A DNA stretch of 64,000 nt, taken from contig NW_025408668.1 in NCBI RefSeq assembly GCF_020360975.1, positions 8,370,001 to 8,434,000 of the forward strand, given 5' to 3'. This DNA is from Hirsutella rhossiliensis. Lineage: Eukaryota > Ascomycota > Sordariomycetes > Hypocreales > Ophiocordycipitaceae. Positions 9,612 to 23,300 of this stretch are shown here, piece by piece (the first letter of the stretch is position 1; each line of letters opens with the position of its first letter). A model generated the notes under the pieces. The model was not told where the DNA came from. It saw only the letters and a program-made list of their open reading frames with translations, and made no database searches. The translations under genes and the position numbers were made by a program.

Positions 9612-12262
9612 ATTATTATTATTAAGATTATACTAAGGACCTAGCTAAAGGTATCTAAAACTTCGATATTAAATAGGAGGGAAAAACTAAAGTACCTAAG
9701 GGAAAACCCTCCCTTCTTTTAATATAGGTCTACCTTAAATAAGGTTATAGTAGTAGTATATAGGAAATTTACGCTAGCTACCGCGGGCTTCTCTTATATA
9801 TTTATATTTTAGCGTAGGCCCTCTTAGGCTATAGCTACTACTATCCTAAGCGGCCGCGGCCTAGGCTCGCTAGCCTAGGCCTAGGGTTATAGGTAATAGT
9901 CTCTCTTTAAGGGCCTGACTCGCGGGCGCCTTTATTCTCTATAGCTCCTACGTTACTACCGCGTAGCCGCGGTCGCGTAGGCTTATTAGTCTATTAGTTA
10001 GTAGGGCAAGTAATATCCGGTTACTAGGCCGGGCACTAGTATAGGTCGCTCTTAGGTAGGGCTAGCTAATCGAAATTTAATTAGCTAGCTCCGTTAATCG
10101 AAAATTAGTTCCTATCTAGCTACGCGACTTCTTAATTAAGGGCGCGGCGGCCTATATTTACTATCTATCGCGTAGTTATTAATTACGCGCGCTTAGCTTA
10201 TATATATATATACCTACCCTCCTTCCTTAGTTTTATTCTTACCTCCTCTTACCTTTTTATTTACTATCTCTTTTATAGGCTTTAATTTCTTACCTTCCTT
10301 ATTTCTATATCCTTAGGTCTCTTTAGTACTATATTTATTTCGTTCGCTATTATATTATTATATTTAACTAAGAAGCTAACTTAGGTAGTAGCGGCTTACT
10401 TTTTTTAAAAACCCTTTTTTATAAGAAAGTCGCTATTATAATAAGGTTAAAGCGCTTTATCTTATATTTTATATATATTAAGCGCCTTATTAATAAGCTT
10501 ACTTATAAGTCTTTTACTAGCTATTAAAACTAGTTATATAAGTATTAGTCTTAGTTTTATCTTAGGTTAGTCTTACCTTTTAATACTTTTTACTAACTTT
10601 ACTAGCTATAAAAGCTAAAGTATATATCGCTTATACTAACTTTAACTAGTCTTATTACTAAGTAAGTAACCCTATCTTACTATAGTATAGTTTAAGTTTA
10701 GTATTAATCTATATTCTAGATTACCTTTAAGGGTAAGGAGGCTATATATACCCTTTACTAAGCTTAGTCTAAGGTTAATAAACCTTCCCTTATTAAGGGT
10801 TTAGTATAAAAGCGCTTTTACTACGCTACTTTAGAAACTTATATTTACGTTAGTTAAAAGGCCCTTACCGCTAAAGGTAAGGGCACGTTAAGTAAGTCCG
10901 CCCTTAGTCTAGCTATAATTACTAAGAATATTAAGACGCTTACCTTAGCTTTTACTTATTTTATAAATAATACCTACTATATATATAAGTTTTTAAAGAA
11001 ATACTTAAGTAAGTTTAATAATACTATTAAGACCTTAGCTTAGGTTAAGCTTAAGTTACTCTTAGTTACTTAAAAGACTCTTATAATAATTAATAATCTT
11101 ACTAACTATTTTATTTTATTACTAGTAATAACTATAATAATAAGGATAATAGTTTTAATCTTACTAAGCTTAGTCTAGCCCTAGCCCCTTTTAATAAAGG
11201 AAAGGGTAAGGGTAAAAGTAAAGGTAAGGCGGCTATTACGTTTAAGGCTTTATTTAAGGCTAAGGCTAAGGAGTCCGCTACTATCTCTATACTTATAGTT
11301 ATCTTAAAGTTAGTATAAGATCCTACTATATTACCTTTTATTAGCTCCGACGCCGAGCTATAGCTTAGTAGTTCTCTTATCGCTAAGCCCGCCTTAAAGC
11401 GTCCTTACTTTATATTACTTATTAACCTTATTAACGCTCTTAACTTTATTTAATAGCGTCTTTATAGCTATTATAGTTTAGTCTTAGCTAAGATTATTAT
11501 TAGTCTTAACCTTAATTAGATTTAAGGTTATAGTATAAGCTATAATAAACGCCTCTACGCCGCCGCTAATATAGGTCTTACTTTAGTATAGTCCTTAGTT
11601 ATTACTTTATTTTATAAGCTAGCTATCTAAGCTAGCTTTAGTTTAGGTTTAAGGTTAAGCTTAGCTAGCTATTATTAAGCTTCTTATAGTAATAGTAGTC
11701 CTTATACTCCTTATAAGTCTTAGGTTACTCCTTTTTATACTCCGCGTACTACCTTAAAGGGGTCTTATTATTCCTACCGCGATAGTAAGGCGGATATTAT
11801 TACTAATAAGTTAGGTTAAGGTTATAGTTTAAGGGCTAGTTATTAGCTCTATCTTAGTTTAGTTTTAGGTTAAGTCTTATTTAATTATAGTCTTTTAATA
11901 CTAAGTCTTATTTTATAGCTATTAAAGCTAGCTTAGTTAAGTCTTATTAGTTTTATTTAGTCTATAGTTTAAGTAGTAAGGTTTATACTTAGTTTAGGTC
12001 TAGTTTAGTTAATACTATAGTCTTATTATTATAAGTCCTCTCCCTTTCTTAGGTTACTTTAATAAGGGAAGTAGTTAGCTAAGGTAGTCTTAGTTAAGGC
12101 CGCTTTATCTTTAGCGCGACCCCGGTCCTATCTTTTAGTATATTTATATATAGCCTCTAAGCTAGGTCGAACTAATAGAGCCTACCTAAGTAAAGAAACT
12201 ATTATATTAGCGCCGCTACTATCTTTTTCCTTTAAAGGCCCGCTCTTATACTACTTATATTA
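9612..12262 (+). mobile_element. R1 repeat, copy 1 (RIP-killed)
   Basis: This matches the reverse complement of 59,915-62,545 over its whole length. The order is a short common tip, a GC-richer leader (about 9,770-10,200), then a long former reading frame to about 12,100. In the better-preserved second copy the frame looks like a gag-like protein with a lysine/glycine-rich (KGKGKGK) tract, and every interruption is TAG or TAA at positions expected for Gln/Trp. No reverse transcriptase is seen inside the unit. It could be a non-autonomous retroelement or the 5' half of a LINE. Confidence 0.6.
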
Positions 12263-14141
12263 TAGGCCTATAAAAGGACTAAAATATAAGCTTAAACTTA
12301 TAAGATTTAAAAATATATTAACTTAGATAATATTAAAAAGCTTAAATAGCTTTAATAGCTAAACTAAGAGTAATTTATTATAAATCTTAAAAAGGGACCT
12401 TTTTAATAAAATAATAAAGTAAAAGCTATATTCTTTATAAGGTAAATAAGCTATAATAACTAATACTAAGATATAAAAGACTCCTTTTATAACTAATATA
12501 TAAAAAGCACTATAAGGACTAGCCTTATACTACTTATATTAGCTATAGTAAGGAATATACTATAGCCCTTACTAAGTATACTAAATAATAGATAGCTTAG
12601 ACCCTTAAAGTACTATATATAAAAGCAGCGCTTATATTAGTCCTCCTTAATATAAATTATCTCTTTTATTACTTTTATATTTAACCTTAAGTATATTAAA
12701 TTAATAGTAATTCTTACTTTTATAAACGTTCTTTATTTTTATAAAACTATTAAAAAGATCCTTTTTTTAACTAATAGCGGTATAGATATAGTACTAGTAA
12801 GGACCTTTATAGTTATATATATTAATAGTAATATTTATAGTTATATATACTAATAAAAACTATTTAGTTAACTTATTATACTATTTACCTTATATAGTAT
12901 AAACGCTCTTACTTAATACTTATTAATAGGAACTACTTAATAATTAACTAATTATTTTACTTACAAAGTAGTTACTAAAACCTAATTTAAAAATTAATAA
13001 GAATTGCTTTCTTAGTAAATAATACCTTTTATACTAGTAACTTAAAGCTATTATTCTTATAAAGAGAGATATAAAAAGTATATAAAAATATATATAAAGG
13101 TAAAATTAAAGGTAAGGAGTTAAAAAGGTAAGGTAAAGATATTTAATTTTTATAAAGGTAGTAATTATAGTAATAAAGTAATTATTATATTACTTTAATT
13201 ATCCTTCTTTACTTTATTTAACGCCCTTCTTTATACCTATTTAGTATCTTAATTAATATAGAAGATCCTACTTAAAGAAGCTATTAATATTCTCTTAACT
13301 ACTAAGCTTTTTATTAGTTTTTCCCCTTTATTTTAACCGTTACTAGTATATCTATCTTATCTCTTACTACCTTTATAAGAAGCTATCGCTACTTTTACTT
13401 CCTTTTATACTTTTACCTTTTTCTTTATACTTCTTTTTAGCTCCTTCTTTTAAACCGGTTTTTTTTAGCTTCCTAGGTCCCTCTTACTAAGGGATATCTC
13501 TAAGAACTACGAAATTAAGCTACGCTTTATAATATACCCCCTTAGCTATAGCCTACCTTTATATTAAGGGTATAGCTAATATAGCTTTAAGCTAGTAAGC
13601 GTATAAAGGAGGTTCTTAGCTTTATACTTATCTCTTTACTTAAAGAAAGTAAGGGCCCTTTTAGGTCCTTAAGCTCTTTTAAACCTACTTAAGGAATAAG
13701 AGCCTAGAAAAGGGAAAGTCCTATAAGAAAGAGGGCCTTCTTAAAAAAGAAAAACCTAATTAAAATAAGGAGGCCTTTAAAAGGAAAACCTCTTTCTTTT
13801 CTTAAGCTATAAATATTACCTTCTTATATAGGCTATTAGCTCTTTTTATAGACTCTTAAGGTAGGCCTTTAAAGATAGCTTCTCTTAGATATCTTTAAGC
13901 CTTATTTACTATAAAAAGATAGCTAGCTTTTACTTTAATAAAGGCTTTATAAGACCGTTTACTTTTATTAATACTATTAAAACCTAATAAATAAAAATAA
14001 GTCCCTTTTAGACCTCTTAATATAGCTAATACTAAAAGATATTAATATACCTTAGCTAAGTTAATAGCTTTATATTTTCTATAAGAATTTATATAGTCTA
14101 TATATTATTATATTTTATAGCTAATAAGTATAAGGGCTTTT
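12263..14141. other. RIP-mutated, unidentified transposon debris
   Basis: No CpA/TpG to speak of, high AT, no recognisable domain on either strand. It lies between the R1 end and the Gypsy-A 5' LTR. Confidence 0.5.
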
Positions 14142-14398
14142 TATAAGAGCGCTACTAAGAGGTATAAGCTAATAAAGTACTTAGATATATAGTACTAATA
14201 TATTAGTAGGGTATTAATAGGGAATCGTGCTTACCCCGCTTATATATTATAGACCTCTTACTACTTTAACTAAAGAGGAAAAATCCCTCTTCCTATAAGA
14301 TTTAGTCTTACGATAAGGAGAATATAATATATATAGTATAGTACTTCTAGCTATCTCTACTACCTAACTAATCGTACTATAATATATATTCCCTTATA
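14142..14398 (+). repeat. Gypsy-A LTR (5' LTR of copy 1)
   Basis: 257 bp, starting TATAAGAGCG and ending CCCTTATA. Before RIP it would have begun TG and ended CA. It matches, in reverse, 46,487-46,743 and 54,018-54,274, all exactly 257 bp. Confidence 0.88.
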
Positions 14399-17300
14399 AT
14401 TTCTAAAGCTTCCCTTTTTAGTTACCTAATAAAGATAGCTACTTAAAGAAGACTACGTAACGCTCCTATAGCGCGATATAGTAGTTAACTAGTTAAGGCC
14501 TCTTTATTACGTATATTAGGTATCTACTTAGGAGATAAAGAACCGGAAGATATATCCTTAAAATAGACCCTTATTATAAACGATATTCTAACTATATTAA
14601 AGATATCGCTACCTATAAGTATAAGACCGTTAACTTATAAAGAAAAGCTTATAGCCTTATAAGCGCGTATTAAGGAGCTAGAGGAAACGAAATGCCTATA
14701 AGACCGCGTTATATAATTAAAGGAGGAAATTACTAAATATACTAGCGCTATCGCTATCTATTTAGGAAAGTATCGATAGTCCTACTCCCTTAAATTAAAT
14801 AGTAGTCGTAGTAGCAAGGTTAAGATTAAAAATATCGCTTAATTATCTTAACTTATTAATATATAGAAACGTCTAAACTAGACTTACGATCTAAAGGACG
14901 CCTTTAAGGTAGCGCTTAGACGCTTTTATCGTAACGAAATAAAGATCCTCTATATAGTAGATTATATATATAGTAACTATAAAGTAAGATAGCGCTAATA
15001 CCTTAAAGAATAGACGCCGATTAACCGAACTAAATATAGTATAAATTAAGTATACTTTAAGGAATAGATACTTATCTTAATTAAAGATACTATAAATAAA
15101 GAGATACTATTAGCGACGTAATTAAAGGAGGCTCGCTAATAAGAAAGCTAGTCCCCCTTAAAGTTTAGCTTATACCTTAACTCCTTAAAGAGGTATTTCG
15201 AACGCCTATTAGAAAAGGCATATACTCTTATATTTTTCGCTAAGCTAGAGCTATAACTTTAAGACTAAATTAACCTTTATTTAATACTTATTTATACCTA
15301 TTAATAAGAAGAGCTTATATAAGTCGCTTAATAATATTAAGATACTACTACTAATAAGAGGTAACGTACTAATACTACTTTTACCTTTAAAGGAACTAAG
15401 AATAAAAGTAGTACTATACCTTAAGGCGGTATATATAAGGGAAGGAATTAAAGAGGCCGATAAGCTAGGCTAAATCGTTAAAGAAATACTATTAATTTAA
15501 CTAATAACTAGTAAGCTAGTAATATACTTATTAAGGGCTAAACTAAGGGACGTTATTAAGGAAAAGGATCTTTTACTTAATTAGGAATTATATATTTCTA
15601 ATATAATAAGCTAGGATACCTATCTATAGAATATACTAATTCTTTAAAGGTAGAAACCCTAGTAAAGACTCTTAGACTTAATACTATAAAATAAAGAAAA
15701 GGTAAGATATTAAGGTAAACGCCTCTCCCTTAGTAAACTTAATACCTATAGGATAGTTACTTAAAACTCCTATAATAATATTAAGGTAAAACCCTACTAA
15801 AGTCCCTATATACCTAAATACTTATAGTGCTATTAACCTTATAGATATATACTTTACTTAATAGTAGGGATTACTATAAGTAGCGCTATTATACCCTAAG
15901 TTATTAAAGCTTAGTAATAGTAAGGTAAAGGAGTATAAAGTATAGTTAGTACCGCTCTAAATAATAAATATAAGAGGTACTAAAAAGATAATTACTTATT
16001 TTTATATTAATACTAATAAGTTAACGCTAAATAATTAAGTACTAATCCTTTTATTAGTTACTACCTTAAAGGATAAATATATCTATATTATCTTATAGAA
16101 ATAATAGTAATAGTTTAAGTATTAACTAAGTAGTAAAACCCTATAAAATACCTATAGATTCCTTTAAGAATATAAGAACGAGGTAAGGGTATATATAATA
16201 GCGCTTAATCCTAAGCTAATCCCGCTACTAGATAAAGATAAAGATAAAGGGATTTTATAAGAAGAATAGGCCGAAATCCTACTAACTCTCTATTAGTTTA
16301 AAGATACCTTCTTAGCTAGTAAATCCGATTTATTACTAGCTAGAAAAGGAATAGATTACTTAATTAATTTAATCCTTAATATAGAACCTCCTTATAGACT
16401 AATTTACCTTTTATTATAAAAGGAACTCTAAGTATTATGCAATTAAATCTAAGACGCGATAAAAAGGAAAATAATCTAAGAGTTAAAAAGCCTAGCTAAG
16501 GCGCTTATTCTTTTTATTCTAAAAAAGGATAGTACCTTATAGCTATATATAGACTACTAAGGACTTAACTAGGTTACGTAAAAGAATCGGTACCTTTTAC
16601 CCTTTATTTCGGAGATTATTAACCGCTATTAAAGAGCTAAGTATTTTTCTAAGATTAATATATAGAATATATATTAACGTATTTAAATTTAAGAAGGAGA
16701 TAAATAAAAGACCGCTTTTTAAACGTATTATAAATATTTCGAATACCTAGTAATACCCTTTAGACTTACTAACGTACTAGCTATATTTTAAAGCTATATT
16801 TATTAAGCGCTTAAGGGGCTTATAGATATAATCTATATAGTTTACCTCGACGATATCCTTATATACTCTAAGATAAGAAAAGAATATATTAAATACTTAA
16901 GATAAGTAATAGAAAGGCTAAGGGCTATAGAGCTTTATATAAAACTATTAAAGTATATCTTTTATTAATAATTAGTTAAGTTCCTTAGGTTTATATTATC
17001 TATCGATAGGGTATTAATAGACCTTTAATAAGTAAAGGTAATAGCTTAATAGCCTAAACCTATAACCTATTATAATATTTAGGTTTTCCTTAAGTTTTAT
17101 AATTTTTACCGATAATTTATATATAGGTACTTAGGAGTTATAGCGCCCTTAACTATATTATTAAAGGGGAGTAAGAATAAAAAGAAGCTAGGAAGTATAG
17201 AGCTAAACCTCGCTAAAAGGGCAGCGTTTTAAGCTCTTAAGGATACTTTTTAAGGAGCTTTACTCCTTTAATATTACGATTTAAAAAGATATATTTATAT

Positions 17301-18432
17301 TAAAATAGATATATTATAATTTACGATAGTAAGGATTATCTCTTAACCTAATAATAAAGGGCGTTACTATCTAATTATATTTTAGTTAAGGAAGTTTACT
17401 AGAGCTAAACTTAATTATAGTATTTTAGACTAAGAACTCTTTACTATCGTTAAGTTATTTAAATACTAGCAATATTATATTAAAAGGGCAGCGTATAAAG
17501 TAAAGGTATTATTAAACTATTATAACCTTTAAACGTTTATATACTAAACCTCCTTAAATAAGAGGTAAGTAAGATAGTATATATATTTAGTACTATTTAA
17601 CTTTACGATTAAGTATTATATAGGTAAATCTAACTTAGTAAACGCGCTATTAAGAATGCTTAGATATAAGGGCGAGAAGCCCTTATCTATAGAACTATTA
17701 CTAGAGCTATAAGCGAAACTAGCTACTATTAATACTATATCTATATAAAGAAATAATAAGGCGTTTTTATAAGTAAAGAGACGCTTAACCTTAAGTTAAT
17801 ATAAGCGTAGTAAAGTGCCTTTATATAAGGAAAATATATAAGCTTATCTATAGCGAAACTATAATAATTTAGGCGCGAGACTTAAACGATTAGCCGATTA
17901 AGCTAAAGAGAGAGCTAGTTATAAATAGTTACTCTTAAGGAAGACCGCTAAAGAAGCGGCCTACTATATAAAGGTTTATATAGTAAAAGTTCTAGAACTA
18001 TTACTAGAGTTACTAAAATATACTTAATTAGTTAATATAGTAATTAATAGGCTAAAGAAGACTAAAGACTTTTTAAAAAGAAAGGGTTTTTAATTAGTAC
18101 GCTTAAATAGACTACTATTATAAAAGGGTTATATTATAGTACTTTTAAAAGTAGCCTTATAGTAAGAGCTAATATAGCTCTTTTATAATAATCTATTAGT
18201 AAGATACTTTAGCTCTTAACGTACTAGTAAACTACTAGTAAGGAACTTCTACTAAGATAGAATAATAAAAGATATAAATAAATACGTTTAGTTATACCTA
18301 GTATATTAAGGTATAGTATCTAAGAGGTATCGCTTTTATAGTACTATATAATCGTTACTATATCCTATATAACTATAGGAAGAATTATTAATAGAATTTA
18401 CTATAAGTCTACCTAAAGTATAGTATAATAAA
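14399..18432 (+). pseudogene. Gypsy-A copy 1 gag-pol remnant
   Basis: Reading TAG/TAA as former Gln/Trp codons, the + strand gives a gag with a CCHC zinc knuckle near 15,585-15,640 (its cysteine codons now TAT), then a protease region, then reverse transcriptase at about 16,450-17,050. There the YLDDILIYS active site is still readable at about 16,840-16,866. RNase H follows at about 17,200-17,650 and the HHCC integrase zinc domain at about 18,100-18,400. Dozens of in-frame stops make it dead. The integrase core and 3' LTR are missing. Confidence 0.78.
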
Positions 18433-18499
18433 TATTATAACTATAGTCTAGCGAACCGCGGGGACTAATATATATTACGAGGTTATATAATGTAGGGAG

Positions 18500-18676
18500 T
18501 ATTATAGAGTAAGTAAAAGCGTAGGCTTAGGTACGGTCTATTAAAAGAAGGTTAATAATCTATAAGGGGGAAAAGGAAGAGAAGTATAGGCCTAGCCTAT
18601 ATAGGCGCGGAGGCCGCTTATATATAGACTTAGCTTAGACCTTAGTCTAAGCCTATATAAGGCAAAAGCCCTTATA
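18500..18676 (+). repeat. Left LTR of the small LTR element
   Basis: 177 bp, begins TATTATAGAG and ends CCCTTATA; matches 20,196-20,372. Confidence 0.85.
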
Positions 18677-20195
18677 TTATACCCCTACCTAGCTTTTAAA
18701 GAGGCGCGCCTTTAAATAATACCTAATACCGCGCCTAAGGGGACGGAACCCTCGCGTAGACTATATACGCTTAGTCGCGGAAAAAACGTTAGTAAATAAC
18801 GTATAATACCCTCCTAAGCGAGCTTCTCGGATAGACTATATTATTAGTAGGGGCCGCGCCCTAGGAGTCGGGCTTTAGTACTTTTAGCTAAGGAGCGGAG
18901 GCACGTAGAACGGCGCGTAGCTAGCTTCGGTAAGCTTATAGCATCCCGCCCCCCTTATATCGGCGCATAGTAGTAGCTCCTAGTACCGCAACGTAAGGGA
19001 CGGTACTCCGGTATATAAGGCTCCGCTCTCTCCCGTATAAGGCTATACGGGCACTCCTTTTCGCTATAGTTATATTATATTAGCGGCCTTCCTATATCTT
19101 AGCCGCCTTTTCGGTCGCTATAGGCATACGTTCCATCCGTATAGTAGCTACTGCCGTACGCGAGGGGACGCCGACGAAGCCCGTAGAGGCGTTACTAAGA
19201 TCACTCGTTGCTAGAGTCGCTATCGTTAAACCTAACCTCCTTTCCGTCCTAGCGCGTATGCTCCTCTACTACTTAGAGTGCGTTTACCTGCGCCTCCTAG
19301 CGCGGGTACTTTAAAAACTAGTAGGATTTACTACCGTAGCCTATATAGCGACCCTCCTATCGCTACCTCTTTCTATCCTCGGTCCTTAAGGCGGAGATAG
19401 AGATATTTATAGTATTACTAGCGTTATCCTCTTCTTATACTATAGAAGAAGACGAAAAAAGAAACTTATTACTACTAAGCTTATAAAGAAGGTAGACGAG
19501 ATCGGTATATATATCTACTAATATAGACCTTTTACTTAGATAGGTATACTAATTTAAATTTAAGCTTATAATAAGGTAATTATACTTTACCGCGTCGGGC
19601 TAGCTATATACGTCTACTCGATAAAGCACCTCTTCGAACTATACGAGGTAGGCCGGAATAGCTTTACTCCGCTTCTAATAAAGCGTTATAAGCTCCTAGC
19701 CTACCGACTTAGCTACGTTAGGTTCGCCGTAATTAGTATAGAGCTTCGCGAGGAGGTCGGCTAGTCCGTTTATACTAGTACGCGTAAACGGTAAGAGATA
19801 CCTTTATAGGCGTAGGGATAGGCTCGCGTAAAGATAGTTAAATTAGGCGCGGATATCCCTTATTACGGCGCTATCGGTATAGAGCTTCGCTTCTATATAA
19901 AGTAGCTATAGCTTAAGCTCTACGAAGGAGCTATTAAACTTACTAAGGTATAGTAGTACCGCTCTTAGTTATATAGAGCCCTACTATTATAAGAGGCTCT
20001 CGATTACCTAGGCGAACTAAGTATTACGTTCGCTTTAATTTTACGACTATAAGAGTATAGATATTTCGTATATATATATATTAGTATAAGCGGTTTAACT
20101 AAACTAGGTAATTAAACGTCGGCTTTAAAGGTAGCTAAAAATAGCTATTCTATATATAGGGATATAGAGAGGGTAAAATAAAGGGTAGATTATAC

Positions 20196-20372
20196 TATTA
20201 TAGAGTAGGTAAAGGTATAGGCTTAGGTATAGTCTATTAAAAGAAGGTTAATAATCTATAAGGGGGAAAAGAAAGAGAAGTATAGGCCTAGCTTATATAG
20301 GCGCGGAGGCCGCTTATATATAGACTTAGCCTAGACCTTAGTCTAGGCCTATATAGGGCAAAAGCCCTTATA
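20196..20372 (+). repeat. Right LTR of the small LTR element
   Basis: 177 bp. It differs from the left copy mostly at positions where one copy has G or CG and the other has A or TA. Confidence 0.85.
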
Positions 20373-23300
20373 AGGAGCAAGGAATATTAGATAGACTAAC
20401 GGGCTAATTAAGTTTAGAGCGATAGGTTACTCTAGCGCTTTAACGCTCTATAGCTAGGATTATAGGATCGCTCTAGCGCTCTAGCGCTCTTAGATAATAG
20501 GATTACCTAGCGCTCTCGGCGATCTAGGGAAGCTCTTAAGATATATAAGGAAGGAATAGAATACTCCTTTAAATAAATAGCTCGATAGCTTTTAATATTA
20601 TAATTATTACGATCTTTATTATAATCTTATCTTTAATTCTAATTACTTAATTACCTAGTTATAGTTTACGGTCTATAACCTCTAACTTATTACTAACGTA
20701 ATATACTTATTATTACTTAGACTATGCCCTATTATATCTATTAATATAAACCCCTCGATAGGTTTATCCCTTAGAAATAATACTAGTCGTTATACGTTAA
20801 AAGCTCTTATTTAGTATAATACCGCGTTACTTTAAGTAATATTATAACTATTAATATACTTATATAGTAAGCTAGATTAACTAACTCTAGAGCTACTATA
20901 TCGCCTTAGGATATAATACGCGAGATTATTACCCTTCGATATAAGGTATAGTTACTTAGGAATAAAGGAGGTAATAGATAAGTTAGGGACCTTAGAGAAG
21001 TAGTTAAACTAAAATAGCTAGGACTATTTAATAGTACTTATAGCACGCTTTGAGACTTTCTTACTTAACTTAAGGCCTACTACTAGTTTTACCTTATTAA
21101 ACTTTTAGACCTAGTCGAAAAGGTACTCTATATAGGAAATTATTTATCTAAAATAGCACTCGCTTAGTTTAGACCTATTATAAGGGACTTTCTTAATAAC
21201 TAACTAGCGCGACGAGATAATAAAATAGATAAAGTCTTTATTAGTTTCTAAGGATTTAAAGAAGCTATTATAAAGGTATTTAGAATAACTAATAAGGAAC
21301 GAGAAGCTAAATAAAAACTTTAAGAACTCTAATAAAGGATCTTAATATCGGATTATACTATAAAGTTCTATTAAGTTACCTTAAAGCTTAATTAAGATAA
21401 CGAACCTCTTATATTACGATTCTATAATAAGCTTAAAGAAGAAGTTAAGGACGAGCTCTATAAGGAAAATTGACCTAATAACCTCTCGGACTATATTACT
21501 ATAGTAGTATAAATTAACGATAGATAATATACGCGATACTAAGAAAAGAAATAAGGAAGAGGAAACTAAAACCTTTCTTATAGTAATAACTTTAACTAAC
21601 GCGCTAACTATAAAAAGAAGCGCGAAACTCCTATTACCTACGCCTATATAACTAACCTAGGTAAGATAGATTTAGATATAATATAGAAAAGTAAAGGAAA
21701 GTATTTTAACTATAGGAAACTTAGATATTACTCTAAAGAATATAGATAACCTCGTAAGGAAAAGAAAACCTACTAGGTACTAGCCTTAGAAGGTAAGAAA
21801 TACCTAAACGCTACTAATAAATAGGAACTAAAGTATAAACTCCTTAGTTAGACTATATACTACGACGATAAATATACGGTATACTTAAGTAATAAGGACG
21901 GTACCGGATACTTCTTAAAGCTATTAAAGAAGACCCTTATAATAATATAACGAAGGGATCTTAAAATATAAAAATAAGTTAAATTTATAGAACTAAAATA
22001 CCCTTATCTTAAAGGAGTCTCTTAAGACTAAATTAAGAAGAACGGTAAATAATTCTAGGAAGATATATAAAATAAAAATCGATAATAATAACGGGTAATT
22101 TATAAATAATATAATAAGGAAGATATAGATATAGCCCTTATACTTACGAAACTTAGATAATAACCTAAGGAGGAATAACGAAGTATCGATAATATAAGCT
22201 TTAAAGAATAAGAAATACTTAGAGAAATAAAAGATAAGAACGAACTTATACTACTACCCTTACTACTAAGGGAAAATACTACGATTAAAGAATATACTTT
22301 ATACTTTAAAGAATTTAAAGAAATACTTAAAATTAAAACTTAATAAATACCTTAAATTCTTATGGAAAACTAATAAGCTATATTAATTCGATATTAACTA
22401 GTACTATATAAAGGAGACTATACTATAGCTATTACTATAGTCGATACCTTTATAGCTCTATAATAAGAATAGTAACTATAAAGAGAATTTAAAGACGATC
22501 TATAAGTACTACTTACTTATAAGTACTATAAGTATATTTTATAGATATTATACGTCTACTTAGATTATATAATATACTTTTAGATAAAGGTATAATAAGA
22601 CGCCTTCTTAGTTAGATTTAAAGGATAAGTACTTTTAAAACCCTACCTAAGTATAAAACTAAACTACTAGAAAATTAATTAACGCTACCTAAATAACTAA
22701 GTTATATTATTAGAACCTAATTATAGCACGCTACTTAAATACCGCGATAATTATAGTTTATTAACGAGATATCTTTTAGAGATATATAAAATCTATAAAC
22801 ACTCTAAAATAAAGGAATAGTATAGCGCTACTTACTTTAAGGTATTTAAACCCTTAATCTTTTAAAGACTTATATAATAAGTTAAATATAATAAAGAAGA
22901 TTATAACGAATATATATACTTAAACTATAAAGTTTATAAATATAAAAAGGCATAAGTATAGTATAAACAATATAACGGTATACTAAAAGATTATTAGTAA
23001 TATATATAAAGGCTATAAGCTATATTCGACTAAGGAAGAATTAATATAGAAATACTACGCGAAAAATAAAAAGACGCTAAACGAAAACTTAACCTTTAGT
23101 ACGAAAACGAATAGAATTATAAAGTATAGTACGTAATTAACTATAAAGTAGTATAATATAAACGATATAGCGTTAAGAAATAAGAAATCTTCGATTAGCT
23201 ATAAAAAATTAGTTTCTTAAGCCCTAATATAATACTACGCGATAAAAATATAAAGAAATAATATTAATAATAAATTAAAGAAGAATACCTAAATAAAATA

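Larger units (their letters stand above)
14142..18432 (+). mobile_element. Gypsy-A copy 1, truncated Ty3/Gypsy element
   Basis: It starts with a 257-bp LTR and reads through gag and pol on the + strand, then stops abruptly at 18,432 at the start of the integrase core, where the Gypsy-B LTR begins. It is the same family as 46,487-54,274, to which it aligns in reverse. At the cut point the copy 2 equivalent continues with different sequence, so the truncation is real. The missing part does not reappear on the far side of Gypsy-B, which suggests deletion or recombination. Confidence 0.8.
18500..20372 (+). mobile_element. Small LTR element (1,873 bp) inside the Gypsy-B LTR
   Basis: Two direct 177-bp repeats bound a 1,519-bp interior. 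The flanks are GGGAG on the left and AGGAG on the right, giving a 4-bp (GGAG) or imperfect 5-bp target duplication. The interior is too short for gag-pol, so the element was probably non-autonomous. Part of the interior (about 19,590-20,110, + strand) reads as one frame interrupted only by TAA/TAG; its product is unrecognised and might be gag-like. Strand is assigned from that frame and is tentative. Confidence 0.75.
18433..20794 (+). repeat. Gypsy-B 5' LTR, split by a 1.9-kb insertion
   Basis: The two pieces are 18,433-18,499 and 20,373-20,794, together about 490 bp. They match 46,428-46,486 plus 54,275-54,704. The insert is the small LTR element at 18,500-20,372. LTR ends read TATTATAAC and CGTTATA. 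Confidence 0.82.
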
